Positions 44,839 to 54,920 of a DNA stretch of 64,000 nt are shown piece by piece. Made by a program: the position numbers and the translations under genes. Where the stretch lies: the NCBI RefSeq assembly GCF_002270055.1, contig NZ_NIBG01000001.1, forward strand, positions 186,001 through 250,000. The letters are read 5' to 3'. The notes beneath the pieces were generated by a model, which saw nothing but the letters and a program-made list of their open reading frames with translations, searched no databases and was not told the DNA's origin. Source of the stretch: Anaeromicrobium sediminis (GTDB lineage Bacteria; Bacillota; Clostridia; Peptostreptococcales; Thermotaleaceae). The first letter of the stretch is position 1; the number at the start of each line of letters is the position of its first letter.

Positions 44839-46176
44839 TCATTTTAAGTTATATTCGGTAACTTTATTAAATAATTGCCTACGACTTATTTTAAGCTCTC
44901 TTGCTGCTTTAGAAATGTTATTTTCACATATGTCTAGTACCTTTTTTATATATTCTGCCTCTATTTCATTTCTCATCTCTTTAAGGGGCTTTATTATATT
45001 TATTTTCTGTAGACTATGCCTATTTTCATTTTTATCCTTGGGTAAATATTTTTCTAACACGTATCCCCCTTCTGAGAGGACTACAAGCATCTCTATTATG
45101 TTCTTTAATTCTCGTATGTTTCCAGGATAATGGTAATCTCTTAAAAAATTCATAACTCCATCTTCCACATGATCTATTTCCTTATTATATTTTAGTTTTG
45201 ACTTGTTTAGGAAAAAATCTATAAGATTTATAATATCTTCTCTTCTTTCTCTTAAAGGAGGAATCTCTATAGTTATTGTGCTTATTCTATAAAAAAAATC
45301 TTCTCTAAAGCTTCCTCTAAATATTTCATCACTGATATTTTTATTAGTAGCAGATATTAATCCAAAGTTCACATCTATAGAATTATTGCTTCCTATTCTT
45401 TCAATTCTCCTATTTTCTAGAACTCTCAAAAGTTTCACCTGAGTATTTAAGGATATATCGCCTACCTCGTCTAAAAATAGAGTCCCTCCTTTGACAGATT
45501 CCAATTTACCTATTCTTCTTTCAATGGCCCCTGTAAAAGCTCCCTTTTCATGGCCAAATAGCTCTGATTCTAATAGGGACTCAGCAAATGCAGAACAGTT
45601 TATGGGCATGAATTTCTCCTTTTCTCTGGAGCTACATACATGTATATAGTTAGCTATTACCTCTTTCCCTACACCAGATTCTCCTAGTATTAGTATATTG
45701 GCATTACTGTCTGCAGCCTTTTTAGCTATATGAATACATTCTTTAAATTTTTCACTTTTTGAATCCAATATAAATCCTTCGTTTAAGTGTTTATCTTTCT
45801 TCTTTGATAATAGCATTTCCTTGATTTTTTTTATATCCTTTAAAAGGATTCCAGGTGCATGGCTTTTTACAAAATAGTTATAAGCCCCTTTTTTTATTGC
45901 TTCAACTGCATTTTCTATGGTCCCATATCCTGTTATGATTATAACCTGTATATTTTCGTTTATTTTCTTAACTCTTTTTAAAAGCTCAACTCCATCCATT
46001 TTATCCATTAAAAGGTCTGTGAGAATTAAATCATAGTTCTTTTTCTTAATCATCCTTAAAGCTTCTTCACCATTAGCTGCCGTATCCGTATCATATCCCC
46101 TTTTATCTAATATTATTTTAAGCACTTGCCTATATTCTATTTCATCATCTACAACAAGTATATTCATATTATCCAT
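44839..46176 (-). CDS. Sigma-54-dependent response regulator (NtrC family)
   Basis: 445 residues. REC domain (1-120) with [13 protein letters not shown]+ (about 140-370) with Walker A GESGVGKE and the GAFTGA loop that contacts sigma-54, and a C-terminal Fis-type HTH ([20 protein letters not shown]). It overlaps the sensor kinase by 8 bases. Its likely target is the -24/-12 promoter of grdX just downstream. All residues for sigma-54 activation look present. Confidence 0.95.
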   Translation of the reverse strand: MDNMNILVVDDEIEYRQVLKIILDKRGYDTDTAANGEEALRMIKKKNYDLILTDLLMDKMDGVELLKRVKKINENIQVIIITGYGTIENAVEAIKKGAYNYFVKSHAPGILLKDIKKIKEMLLSKKKDKHLNEGFILDSKSEKFKECIHIAKKAADSNANILILGESGVGKEVIANYIHVCSSREKEKFMPINCSAFAESLLESELFGHEKGAFTGAIERRIGKLESVKGGTLFLDEVGDISLNTQVKLLRVLENRRIERIGSNNSIDVNFGLISATNKNISDEIFRGSFREDFFYRISTITIEIPPLRERREDIINLIDFFLNKSKLKYNKEIDHVEDGVMNFLRDYHYPGNIRELKNIIEMLVVLSEGGYVLEKYLPKDKNENRHSLQKINIIKPLKEMRNEIEAEYIKKVLDICENNISKAARELKISRRQLFNKVTEYNLK

Positions 46177-48178
46177 TAACCGCCCCTCCCTTATTTAAAG
46201 TAATATAAAAGGTCGTACCTATTCCCACATGACTTTCAACACTAATTGTTCCTCCAATTTTCTTTAATTCACTATAAACTATATATAACCCTAACCCAGT
46301 GCCTTTCCCCGGTTCTTTCGTAGTAAAAAAGGGATTAAATATATCCTTTAAAAACTCTTTCTTTATGCCTTGTCCCGTATCCTTAAATGTAATAGTCACT
46401 TTATTGTCTTCCTCTTCACATCCTATGAAAATTTTTCCACCAGTTTCCATTGCATCGATGGAATTTTGTATTAAATTTAAAAATATATACTTTAAGGATT
46501 CTTGATTCATATGAATGGTCAAATTACAATTACATACAATATTGCATTTAACATTATTTTTTTCAAGATTCTTTCTTTCTAAATTTAAAAGGTTTGAAGT
46601 AAATCTACATATATTTACAGGTTCCGTTGTATTACTAGTCATGCGTGAAAAATTCAATAAATTATCAATTATTTTGCTAGCCCGCTCCACTGAACTATCT
46701 ATGATTTCTAGAGCCATATTCTTTTCTATCTCCTCGTTCTTTAGTAGAAAAGAGTAATTTCTTATTATTCCCAAGGGATTTCTTATCTCATGGGCTACTC
46801 CCGCAGCTAATTGCCCTATGGCTGCCATTTTATTTTCTTGTAACATATTTTTCTCAATGAGCTTAACCCTCGTTATATCCTTTATCATAATAAGCACATC
46901 TGTTACATTGTTAGATTTATTCTTCAGAGGAAAGGTATCTATTTCATATATACTTCCATCATTCCTTATTTCTTTATTATGGTGCTTCTCCCCCTGGAAA
47001 GTTTCCTTTATCATCTCTATAACATTACTTTCATTAAGATTATCTATCACACTTTTGTAGGGTTTACCTATAATTTCCCTTTTATTTAATTTTAAAAGAT
47101 TACATAATGCTTTATTTACATTAGATACCACAAGTTCCTTGTCCACAACTAGCAACAACTGTGACATACCATCAAAGGTAATTTGAAGGTCCTTTTTGCT
47201 CTTATAAAGTTCCTCTGTCCTTTTATATACTTCCTCCTTTAAACTCTTATTCCATAAATATGATATGTATATAATAAATAATATGGATACTACAAATACA
47301 CACATTATCAATCCAAATTTATCTCCTAGCTGGTTTTTATCAAAGGGTAGTGACATTCCAAACCATTTTTGTTGAATCCTAGCCATTATTTTTTTCTTTT
47401 TAAGACTAAATATGCCTTTATTTAATATTGACAATAATATCTTATTATCTTTGCTAACAGCAAAGGAACATTCCTTCTCATACATGGGATTGTCTAATAC
47501 TTTATATGAAGATTTTAAATTATAATTTTCTAGAAAATAGACTAGAACAGGTTCATCTCCTACAACAGCATCTACTTCCTTTTTTTCTAATAATCCTATT
47601 CCTTCTTTTATATCTCCTGTAAAAACAAAGTCTATGTTCCTTATTCGACTTTGTAAAAATTGTATTGCATAATCGCCCTTAGGTATTGCAACTTTTCTTC
47701 CTTCTAAATCTGTATAGTTATTTATCTTAGAATCAATTGACATTAGTATAGATCCTCTTAAATCATATATGCCATTTGAAAAAAGAAATTTCTCTTCCCT
47801 TTTCTTAGATGGAATCATATCAAAAAAATGAGTTTCCTTTTTTTCTAAACTTGTTAAGGCATCATTCCACGTATTCTCTGGCTTTAATCTAATATCTATT
47901 CCCAGTTCTATAGATAAGGCCCTTATATAATCAACTATAAGGCCTTTATACTGATTATTTTCATCATTTAAAAAACGTAGTGGTGGAGAATTATAATCTG
48001 CTCCATAAATTATTTCTTTGTGTTCATTTAACCACTGAGTCTCAAGGACTGTTAGTTCTTTAGATTTTCTAAAATAATCCCATAAGTTAATTTCATATTC
48101 AATTTGAAAATACATATTTAAAAATAACACTATTGCAAAAATCCCCATTAATAAAACGCCTATTATTCTTTTTCTCAT
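46169..48178 (-). CDS. Hybrid-ligand sensor histidine kinase with SBP_bac_3 domain
   Basis: 669 residues, AAGGAG before ATG. N-terminal membrane segment, an extracellular amino-acid-binding domain of the SBP_bac_3 family (about 40-275), a second membrane helix (IMCVFVVSILFIIYISYLW), PAS domain (about 335-440), HisKA (VAHEIRNPLG), and HATPase (NLIQNSIDAME, DTGQGI, GTGLGLYIV). The ligand-binding domain faces outward, so an extracellular amino acid or amine, possibly the reductase substrate, is a reasonable signal. Operonic with the response regulator. Confidence 0.93.
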   Translation of the reverse strand: MRKRIIGVLLMGIFAIVLFLNMYFQIEYEINLWDYFRKSKELTVLETQWLNEHKEIIYGADYNSPPLRFLNDENNQYKGLIVDYIRALSIELGIDIRLKPENTWNDALTSLEKKETHFFDMIPSKKREEKFLFSNGIYDLRGSILMSIDSKINNYTDLEGRKVAIPKGDYAIQFLQSRIRNIDFVFTGDIKEGIGLLEKKEVDAVVGDEPVLVYFLENYNLKSSYKVLDNPMYEKECSFAVSKDNKILLSILNKGIFSLKKKKIMARIQQKWFGMSLPFDKNQLGDKFGLIMCVFVVSILFIIYISYLWNKSLKEEVYKRTEELYKSKKDLQITFDGMSQLLLVVDKELVVSNVNKALCNLLKLNKREIIGKPYKSVIDNLNESNVIEMIKETFQGEKHHNKEIRNDGSIYEIDTFPLKNKSNNVTDVLIMIKDITRVKLIEKNMLQENKMAAIGQLAAGVAHEIRNPLGIIRNYSFLLKNEEIEKNMALEIIDSSVERASKIIDNLLNFSRMTSNTTEPVNICRFTSNLLNLERKNLEKNNVKCNIVCNCNLTIHMNQESLKYIFLNLIQNSIDAMETGGKIFIGCEEEDNKVTITFKDTGQGIKKEFLKDIFNPFFTTKEPGKGTGLGLYIVYSELKKIGGTISVESHVGIGTTFYITLNKGGAVNG

Positions 48179-48262
48179 ATATAACTCCTTAAAATATATT
48201 CTTTATCTATATTTTAAAGAAAGATTGTAAATAAATTTGTCAAAATTCCAGTTATAAACGTA

Positions 48263-48291
48263 AAAAATTCCTTTCATTGGAAAGGAATTTT
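48263..48291 (-). terminator. Terminator of the SDR gene
   Basis: AAATTCCTTTC and GAAAGGAATTT arms with a small ATTG loop, just past the SDR stop. Confidence 0.8.
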
Positions 48292-48298
48292 AATGTAC

Positions 48299-49183
48299 TT
48301 AACCATTTATAATATATCCACCATTTACATGGATCATTTGTCCCGTCATATAGGATGCATCTACTGAAGCCAAATATACATATGCAGGTGCTACTTCTAC
48401 CGGTTGTCCTACCCGCCCGAATTCTGTATTTTTTCCAAACTCCATTATCTTCTGTGGACTAAAGGTAGCTGCTATTAGAGGGGTCCATATAGGTCCTGGT
48501 GCAACGCCATTTACTCTAATCCTCTTATCTGCCAAGGATATGGCCAAAGACCTTGTTAAAGATACTACAGCTCCTTTAGATGATGCATAGTCCATAACTT
48601 GCTCATTTCCCTTATAGGCAGTTACAGAGGCTGTATTAATTATACTACTACCTTCTTTTAAATGGGGTAGGGACGCTTTTATTAAATAAAATATAGAAAA
48701 TACATTTATATCAAAGGTCCTCTTTAATTGTTGAGCAGTTATATCTAATATGCTCCTTTGAGCATAATGTTCTCCTGCATTATTTACTAATATATCTAAT
48801 TGTCCAAATTCATCAATTACCTTCTTAACTATTTCATTACAAACACTTTCATCACCTATATCACCTGGAAGTAATATACACTTTCTATTTTCCTTCTCTA
48901 CTAAGTACTTAGTTAGCTGAGCATCATCCTCTTCATCTAAATATGATATAGCCACATGGGCTCCTTCCTTTGCAAAGGCTATGGCCACTGCTTTGCCTAT
49001 ACCACTATCTCCTCCTGTTATTAAAGCTACCTTATCAAGTAATTTCTCACCACTATATTTATAAGATGGATGGGAATATATAGGAAGAGGATTCATTTTA
49101 TACTCAACCCCAGGTTTCTTACTTTGCATTTGAGGCGGTAAATTTTCTGGAAGATTTAAGTTAAATTCAGATTTTGTATCCAC
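48299..49183 (-). CDS. Short-chain dehydrogenase/reductase (glucose-dehydrogenase-like stress SDR)
   Basis: 294 residues. The extended N-terminus (about 45 residues, PPQMQSKKPG) is typical of the B. subtilis YdaD/YhdF-like stress SDRs. Cofactor site GGDSGIGKA, NNAGE, catalytic MDYASSKGA (Tyr, Lys), and RVNGVAPGPIWTPL. It uses NAD(P)H. The substrate is unknown. It is a single gene followed by a terminator. Confidence 0.9.
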   Translation of the reverse strand: MDTKSEFNLNLPENLPPQMQSKKPGVEYKMNPLPIYSHPSYKYSGEKLLDKVALITGGDSGIGKAVAIAFAKEGAHVAISYLDEEDDAQLTKYLVEKENRKCILLPGDIGDESVCNEIVKKVIDEFGQLDILVNNAGEHYAQRSILDITAQQLKRTFDINVFSIFYLIKASLPHLKEGSSIINTASVTAYKGNEQVMDYASSKGAVVSLTRSLAISLADKRIRVNGVAPGPIWTPLIAATFSPQKIMEFGKNTEFGRVGQPVEVAPAYVYLASVDASYMTGQMIHVNGGYIING

Positions 49184-49283
49184 TTATTCTCGTCACTCCT
49201 ATACAATAAATTTTTATTTTCAATTTATAGTATCCATAATTTAACTTAATTTATTCTTAAATGTGTAAGAACTTATAATTTAC

Positions 49284-49973
49284 CTACATTAATACTTCTA
49301 CTTTATCATTAATTATAAGTTCATCTTCTTTTACAATACAATTGTAGGCCAATATGTTTACTCCTTTATCCTTTGCAATCTTTAGAGCTTCTGAAAATTT
49401 AGGATCCATTTCCACATTAGGAGTGAATTTCTTTATATCCTCTATTTGTATTAAAAATAAAATATAATTTTCATATCCTTCATCTAAAAGATCTATTAAT
49501 TCATAAACATGTTTTCGTCCTCTCTCGGTTGGAGCGTCAGGAAACATACTCATTCCATCCTTTTCTAAAGTAACACTTTTAATTTCCACATATCCCTTTG
49601 AATTACCCTTTTCATAGTACAAATCAAATCTAGAATTTCCCTTCTTTGCTTCTCTTTTTACATAATCTAAGTCTTGTAATTCCTCCACTTTATTTTCATC
49701 CAAAGCTTCATATATTACCTTATTTGTAATTTGAGAATCTATATTTATCAATGTCTTATTTTCCTTATAGGCAGCTACTAGGGAATATTTTGTCTTTCTA
49801 TTAGGATTTTCTGCTTTTTCTAGAATTGCCCTTACTCCATTTTCTAAAATTTCCCTACATCTTCCTGTGTTTTTCACATGAACAGTTTCTATTTCCCCAT
49901 CTATTGCCACATGGGAAATAAATCTATTGGGCCTATCTACAAATTCTCCTATCTTAATGCTTTTATATTTCAT
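49284..49973 (-). CDS. sfsA: DNA/RNA nuclease SfsA family protein
   Basis: 229 residues. SfsA motifs: FVDRPNRFISHV, HVKNTGRCREIL, the nuclease-like SRFDLYYEKGNSKGYVEIKS core (a PD-(D/E)xK-type site), and PDAPTERGRKHVYELIDLL. Known family members bind sugar-metabolism promoters and cut nucleic acid. It is divergent from the recombinase gene. Confidence 0.92.
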   Translation of the reverse strand: MKYKSIKIGEFVDRPNRFISHVAIDGEIETVHVKNTGRCREILENGVRAILEKAENPNRKTKYSLVAAYKENKTLINIDSQITNKVIYEALDENKVEELQDLDYVKREAKKGNSRFDLYYEKGNSKGYVEIKSVTLEKDGMSMFPDAPTERGRKHVYELIDLLDEGYENYILFLIQIEDIKKFTPNVEMDPKFSEALKIAKDKGVNILAYNCIVKEDELIINDKVEVLM

Positions 49974-50177
49974 TGAAAACCTCCATATTTCTTGTCTATT
50001 TGTTCTTATTTTTACCCATTTATGTAATAATCTAAAACATAATTATGTTATAGGGAGAAAAATGATGAAATGCCACTATTTCCAAGGCAATAGGAAATTA
50101 ATACTTCATTTGACATATATGACTAGTACATATTATACTTTAAAAAAGCTTATATTTTATGGAGGAAGATCACATAT

Positions 50178-51287
50178 ATGGATTTTAAAATACATAATAA
50201 ATCAGATAAACCTTATAATATTGTTCATACAGAAAATTCTGTAATAGAAAAATGTATTGAATTAGAAAAAGAATTGCCTCATTTTATGGATGATTTTTTC
50301 ATATATTTAAAAAATGGTATAGCTCTATCTAGTAGATATGCCTACTTACAAGATGTATTATTCTTTTGTAAGTATTTAGTGAAAGAAACTAATCATACTA
50401 ATGCTGAGGATACCATATCTATTTCCAGGGAAGATTTTAATAAATTGAAGGCAAAAGATATAAATAGGTTCTTAGGAGATTATTGTACTAGATATATTAT
50501 TAGAAGTGAAACCTCTACTGTAGTCATGGAAAATCATAATAGGGCATTGGCTAGAAAAAAATCTTCCATTGCCGTATTATTTAAATTCTTATATAGAGAT
50601 GAAATAATGGATAATAACATCACCGATGGATTTAATCCCATAAGACTACCTAAACCTCAGCCTGATGCTATAAAACGATTAGAAATAGATGAAGTAGCAA
50701 GAATGTTAGATGCAGTTGAAACGGGAATAGGACTAACGGACAAGGAAATGATTTACTGGGAAAAGACTAAATTGAGGGATAAAGCCATATTAATTCTATT
50801 TGTAACCTATGGATTAAGGTTAAAGGAGTTACAACAATTAAACCTATCTTCCTTTAACTTTAGTAGGGGTGATTTTAAAATATACAGAAAAAGAGGAAAA
50901 GAAGTTAATATGCCTCTTAATAAATCTGTAGAGAAAGTAATTATGGAATACATTGAAAAGGAACGTGCTGAAGATTCTCAAATACTAGAACAACATAAAG
51001 ATGCCCTATTTCTATCTTTGCAAAAAACTAGGATGACTCAACGGGCCATAAGACAATTAGTAAAAAAATATACGGCTATAGCCTTAGGAACTACCAAGGA
51101 CAATGGTTATAGTCCCCATAAGTTAAGGGCGACAGCTGCCACGTCATTAATACAAAATGGATTTTCCATATATGATGTTCAAAATTTATTAGATCATGAC
51201 AATGTAACCACCACTCAACTCTATGCAGCTCATAAAAAAGATTCTAAGAGACAAATTGTGAAGCAATTTGAATGGTTAGAAGAATAA
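50178..51287 (+). CDS. XerS-like tyrosine recombinase
   Basis: 369 residues. GGAGG is about 12 bases before the ATG. Like XerS, it has a long N-terminal half before the core-binding domain. Catalytic set complete: Arg in VTYGLRLKEL, KRGKEVNMPL (Lys), HKLRATAAT (His/Arg), LLDHDNVTTTQLYAAH (His, Tyr). XerS-type enzymes resolve chromosome dimers at one site in some Firmicutes. The site has not been identified here. It is convergent to the LysM gene with a terminator between. Confidence 0.85.
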   Translation: MDFKIHNKSDKPYNIVHTENSVIEKCIELEKELPHFMDDFFIYLKNGIALSSRYAYLQDVLFFCKYLVKETNHTNAEDTISISREDFNKLKAKDINRFLGDYCTRYIIRSETSTVVMENHNRALARKKSSIAVLFKFLYRDEIMDNNITDGFNPIRLPKPQPDAIKRLEIDEVARMLDAVETGIGLTDKEMIYWEKTKLRDKAILILFVTYGLRLKELQQLNLSSFNFSRGDFKIYRKRGKEVNMPLNKSVEKVIMEYIEKERAEDSQILEQHKDALFLSLQKTRMTQRAIRQLVKKYTAIALGTTKDNGYSPHKLRATAATSLIQNGFSIYDVQNLLDHDNVTTTQLYAAHKKDSKRQIVKQFEWLEE

Positions 51288-51292
51288 TATAA

Positions 51293-51331
51293 AATAAAAA
51301 GAATGTGGACTATAATCCACATTCTTTTTAT
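51293..51331. terminator. Bidirectional terminator between recombinase and yneA
   Basis: AAAAAGAATGTGGA and TCCACATTCTTTTT arms with a small loop and A/T ends. Confidence 0.9.
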
Positions 51332-51621
51332 TTTGCTGGAACTTTTATACTTTGCCCAGGATATATATCCCATGAGTTTAAATTATTAATTTCACCTATG
51401 ATGTGTACTGTTTTACGTATGTCATCTTCCTTAGAAGTAAATTTTTTTGCTATAGTCCATATAGTATCGCCCTTTTCTATATAAATTTCTATGTAATTTC
51501 CTTTCTCTTTTAGAGGAGTATTATTAACTCCATATACAGTTGAGCATAAAAATATTCCCGCTATTAATATGATTAATATTATAGTATTTTCCTTTTTATA
51601 TTTTAGTATGAATTCTAACAC
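51328..51621 (-). CDS. yneA: YneA-like SOS cell-division inhibitor (LysM protein)
   Basis: 97 residues from GTG 51621 with GGAGGG six bases upstream. One membrane helix (IILIILIAGIFLCSTVYGV) followed by a LysM domain (YIEKGDTIWTIAKKF, IYPGQSIKVP). This layout and the position divergent from lexA equal YneA, which delays division during SOS. It shares two LexA boxes (51669-51680, 51699-51710) with lexA. The family assignment is by context and layout. Confidence 0.82.
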   Translation of the reverse strand: MLEFILKYKKENTIILIILIAGIFLCSTVYGVNNTPLKEKGNYIEIYIEKGDTIWTIAKKFTSKEDDIRKTVHIIGEINNLNSWDIYPGQSIKVPAK

Positions 51622-51668
51622 TAAACTCCCTCCAAACATGTGTTCTCTTTATGTTTTTTATTTTACCA

Positions 51669-51710
51669 GAACATTCGTTCGTAGTAAAGAGTTTTTTAGA
51701 ACAAATGTTT
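51669..51710. promoter_or_regulatory. Two LexA boxes in the yneA-lexA intergenic region
   Basis: GAACATTCGTTC (51669-51680) and GAACAAATGTTT (51699-51710), matching GAACNNNNGTTC with one mismatch in the second. The second lies by the lexA -35. Confidence 0.88.
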
Positions 51711-51738
51711 GATTATTTTTCAAAATATGTGCTATAAT
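51709..51738 (+). promoter_or_regulatory. lexA promoter
   Basis: TTGATT (51709-51714), 18-base spacer, TATAAT (51733-51738). The LexA box overlaps the -35, so LexA can repress its own gene. Confidence 0.7.
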
Positions 51739-51779
51739 AGTTACAAGAACTTATATTTGGAGAATTGAGGGGTAATCGT

Positions 51780-52397
51780 ATGAAAGATGAATTAACTAAT
51801 CAACAAAGAAAAATACTTGATTTTTTAAAATATACAGTAAGTGAAAAGGGCTATCCACCTTCAGTAAGAGAAATTTGTGTGGCAGTAGGTTTAAAATCAA
51901 CTTCCACTGTACATAATCACTTATCTAAATTGGAGAAGAAAGGTTATATTCGTAAGGACCCTACTAAACCAAGGGCTATAGAAATATTAGATACGGAAGA
52001 TGATATGCTACTAAATACTACTGCCATAATAAATGTACCTATAGTAGGTAAGGTTACTGCAGGGGCTCCCATATTAGCCGTGCAAAATGTTGAAGATTCC
52101 TTTCCAGTTCCTAAAAACTTCGTGGATGACAATAAGTATTTTATGTTAACTATTAAAGGAACTAGTATGATTGAAGCAGGAATTCTAGATGGGGATTATG
52201 TTCTTATTAAGCAACAGCAAACTGCATCTAACGGAGATATTGTGGTGGCTATGCTAGAAGATGAAGCTACTGTAAAAAGGTTTTTTAAGGAAAGTGATTA
52301 TATCAGATTACAACCAGAAAACCACACTATGGAACCTATAATATGTAATGATGTTAAAATATTAGGACTTGTTAAGGGTGTCTTTAGAAAAATGTAA
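51780..52397 (+). CDS. lexA: LexA repressor
   Basis: 205 residues from ATG 51780 with GAGGGG upstream. N-terminal winged HTH ([26 protein letters not shown]), cleavage site Ala-Gly in KVTAGAPI (about 94-95), catalytic Ser in IKGTSM (129) and Lys in ATVKRFF (166). It represses the SOS regulon and cleaves itself when RecA is activated. Divergent from yneA; single gene with a terminator shared with the next gene. Confidence 0.97.
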   Translation: MKDELTNQQRKILDFLKYTVSEKGYPPSVREICVAVGLKSTSTVHNHLSKLEKKGYIRKDPTKPRAIEILDTEDDMLLNTTAIINVPIVGKVTAGAPILAVQNVEDSFPVPKNFVDDNKYFMLTIKGTSMIEAGILDGDYVLIKQQQTASNGDIVVAMLEDEATVKRFFKESDYIRLQPENHTMEPIICNDVKILGLVKGVFRKM

Positions 52398-52404
52398 TAA
52401 CATA

Positions 52405-52444
52405 TACACAAAAAACCCATTTGATTTTTAAATGGGTTTTTGTG
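52405..52444. terminator. Bidirectional terminator between lexA and CPBP gene
   Basis: ACACAAAAAACCCATTT and AAATGGGTTTTTGTG arms. Confidence 0.88.
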
Positions 52445-53330
52445 CTTCCTTTTTTATTAGTCTTAATAATACATAAATACCTACCATTAAAATTAATGTG
52501 GACACGATTCCAGCCTCTGGTCCAAAACTTCCTCCTGTTATCCAGTTAGAGCCCACAGATTCTAACTTAAACAAAGTTCCCGTATCTACTTGATTACCAC
52601 TAACTTCAAATCCATAAATATTTCCCTGTGCCCAGTTCCACGAGGCATGAATGCCACATGCACCCCATAATTCCTTATATTTTATAACATAAAGTCCAAA
52701 TAATAGACCTACTAATACAATATTCATTAAGGCTATCATATTTACATTTGGATTGAAAAAATGAGCTAAGGAAAAAAGCATAGAAGATACTATAAGTCCT
52801 AACCCAGCACTGTATCTAGCTCCTATTATATTCATAAGCCATCCCCTTGTTAAAATCTCTTCTGTGGCACTTTGAACTACCCATGCAGGTAAGACCAACA
52901 AAACACTTCCTATAGCTGCTACTCCCACTTTTCCATGAAAATTTTTATCTAGTATGGCATTTCCTGTTACAAGCAAAATGAAGGTTACAATGGAAAATAA
53001 TATTAATCCTATAAAGAATCCTCTCATATAATTCTTAAAGGCATTTCTTTTATAAAATCCCAAGGTAGATATTTTTCTTTTTTCTATGAATTTCACCCAA
53101 AAAAATACGCATACACTAATTAAAGAAAACATTATAATTAATTGTGTTACGAATGCACTTACATTAGTAAAATTTATTTTGCTTAAAGATATTAATATTG
53201 ATACTCCTACGCCTAGAAATTGGCCTACTATGAAGAATCCTATTCCTAATAGTATGGCAACAATTAAATTAGGTAAATATTTAGCCTTTCTTGCCTCATT
53301 AAATAAACCGGTCTTATTATTTAGTAACAT
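52428..53330 (-). CDS. CPBP-family intramembrane metalloprotease
   Basis: 300 residues, AGGTGGAGG before ATG, about 8 membrane segments. Motifs of the CAAX-protease/bacteriocin-processing family: EEILTRGWLMN (Glu-Glu-x3-Arg), FSLAHFFNPN (His), and GIHASWNW (His/Asn). It probably cleaves membrane peptides or acts in bacteriocin immunity. Ends inside the lexA terminator. Confidence 0.88.
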   Translation of the reverse strand: MLLNNKTGLFNEARKAKYLPNLIVAILLGIGFFIVGQFLGVGVSILISLSKINFTNVSAFVTQLIIMFSLISVCVFFWVKFIEKRKISTLGFYKRNAFKNYMRGFFIGLILFSIVTFILLVTGNAILDKNFHGKVGVAAIGSVLLVLPAWVVQSATEEILTRGWLMNIIGARYSAGLGLIVSSMLFSLAHFFNPNVNMIALMNIVLVGLLFGLYVIKYKELWGACGIHASWNWAQGNIYGFEVSGNQVDTGTLFKLESVGSNWITGGSFGPEAGIVSTLILMVGIYVLLRLIKKEAQKPI

Positions 53331-53400
53331 ATATAATTCACCTCCACCTTAATTATAGTATTAGTTTGAAATTATTTCCAACATTATATACTCCATATTA

Positions 53401-53453
53401 AATGTAGAGGGCACAATAAAGTATTATTCTTCATTGTGCCCTCTACATTTAAA
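53401..53453 (-). terminator. Terminator of the lipoprotein gene at 53449
   Basis: Perfect 17-bp arms, AATGTAGAGGGCACAAT with complement, 15-base loop. Confidence 0.88.
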
Positions 53454-54141
53454 TTTTCTCTTTAAATTTAGGATCTATATAATCTTTTATTTCATTAATT
53501 TCTATTTTAATTTCTACAAACTCCTTGGCTGTATCACTTAAAGGCATGTAAAATAAAATTATATAATTATCTCTTAAATATAGATTCATTCCCTCTGCTT
53601 CCACATTGTCAATGTTTTGAGCTTTAGCTTTCTCATTGATTATATCCTTTACTTTTTTTTGAGATTCTTCATCCTTTTTAAAAACATTGTAAGAAGTTAT
53701 CTCTTCATTTGCTTCCAGATCAAAAGTTACGCTAGTCTTAATCTTTATTTCCCCTATATTAATCATCTTTCCTTTTCCATCATATAATACACTTATGACC
53801 TTATTATTTTTTTTAGTAACCTCATAGTCAATATTTACATGCGAATATACTTCCTTATTAGAATAAGGCTCTATAGCATTTTTAAAGTCTTCGTTTACTT
53901 TATCAAATTTCATTTCTGTAGAGGTACTTTTAAGTTCAGGGTAATACAACTTAATATTTTTTTCTAAACTAAGTTCCTTCTTCTCTATCTCATAGTTTAA
54001 AGCCATATCTTCTTCTTCTTTATCAATAGGACCTTCCTTTAGACCGCATGCGGTTAAGCTCAATACCATTATTAGTAGTATACTTATGGAAATTTTCATG
54101 AAATCCATAGCATAACTTCCCTTTATCTCTTTTTTTCTCAT
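53449..54141 (-). CDS. RsiV/DUF4163-DUF3298-like lipoprotein
   Basis: 230 residues from ATG with AAGGAGG upstream. Signal region LLIMVLSLTACG with a lipobox-like TACG. The rest matches the exported domain shared by RsiV and PdaC N-termini: YYPELKSTSTEMKFDKVN, HVNIDYEVTKKNNKVISVLY and later YIILFYMPLSDTAKEFVEIKI. RsiV uses this domain to sense lysozyme, but no ECF sigma gene is near. Exact role unknown. An unusually efficient terminator follows. Confidence 0.75.
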   Translation of the reverse strand: MRKKEIKGSYAMDFMKISISILLIMVLSLTACGLKEGPIDKEEEDMALNYEIEKKELSLEKNIKLYYPELKSTSTEMKFDKVNEDFKNAIEPYSNKEVYSHVNIDYEVTKKNNKVISVLYDGKGKMINIGEIKIKTSVTFDLEANEEITSYNVFKKDEESQKKVKDIINEKAKAQNIDNVEAEGMNLYLRDNYIILFYMPLSDTAKEFVEIKIEINEIKDYIDPKFKEKI

Positions 54142-54262
54142 TCTTCAACCTCCTTAAGGTTTAAAGTTTTTAAGCCTACTTACTACATACTAGTATTTCA
54201 CTTGAAAACATATTTTATAATAATGTATAAAGGATAAAATAGATTAAAATCTATCTTATCCT

Positions 54263-54778
54263 TTATTTAATAATTCCCAATTTATTGAAGGGATATATTC
54301 TAAAAAATACTTTTCCCTTTATTTTATCTTTTTTTATAGGACCTAATTTTCTACTATCTAAACTAATTTCCCTATTATCTCCCATTACAAAAATCTTATC
54401 TGCAGGAACTCTTATCTTTAAATCCTTACCTACATAATTATCTTTAATGTAGTTTTCATTAATTTCTTCTCCATTAACATAAGTTTTTCCATTTCTTATC
54501 TCTACTAAATCTCCACTTACCCCTATAACTCGTTTTATCAAGTTCTTAACCTTACCTGTAGATGTCATAATAAAGGTTTTAAAAATTACCACATCTCCCC
54601 TTTCAGGTTCCATTAATGTATAGGGAATTTCATTTATAAGTAAGTAGTCATTATTATAAAAACTTGGATCCATGGAATTTCCTTTTACTAAAGTTGGCCT
54701 GATAAATACAGATATAATTAGAGCTAATACAGTAGCTAGTATGAAAGTTTTTATCCAATCCATAGTGCATTTGTCCAA
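54263..54778 (-). CDS. lepB: Signal peptidase I
   Basis: 171 residues from TTG 54778 (AAGGAG upstream; a GTG 18 bases earlier is an alternative). Membrane helix WIKTFILATVLALIISVFI, catalytic Ser in GNSMDPS, Lys in NLIKRVIG, and GDNREISLDSR in place of the usual GDNRxxSxDSR. It removes signal peptides outside the membrane. Length fits Gram-positive SipS-type enzymes. Confidence 0.93.
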   Translation of the reverse strand: MDKCTMDWIKTFILATVLALIISVFIRPTLVKGNSMDPSFYNNDYLLINEIPYTLMEPERGDVVIFKTFIMTSTGKVKNLIKRVIGVSGDLVEIRNGKTYVNGEEINENYIKDNYVGKDLKIRVPADKIFVMGDNREISLDSRKLGPIKKDKIKGKVFFRIYPFNKLGIIK

Positions 54779-54875
54779 AATTTCTCCTTCTTTCACATAA
54801 TCTATTTATATAATTTGGCTATTACCTTTGATATTAGCAATAAATTACATCCTAGTCAATTTTTTATAAAATAAA

Positions 54876-54903
54876 AAAAGACCAGTTTTCAAACTGCTCT
54901 TAA
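54876..54903 (-). terminator. Terminator of the 64-residue coiled-coil protein gene
   Basis: AGACCAGTTT and AAACTGCTCT arms with a small loop; A-run on the left. Confidence 0.75.
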
Positions 54904-54920
54904 TATGCATATTTTTAATA

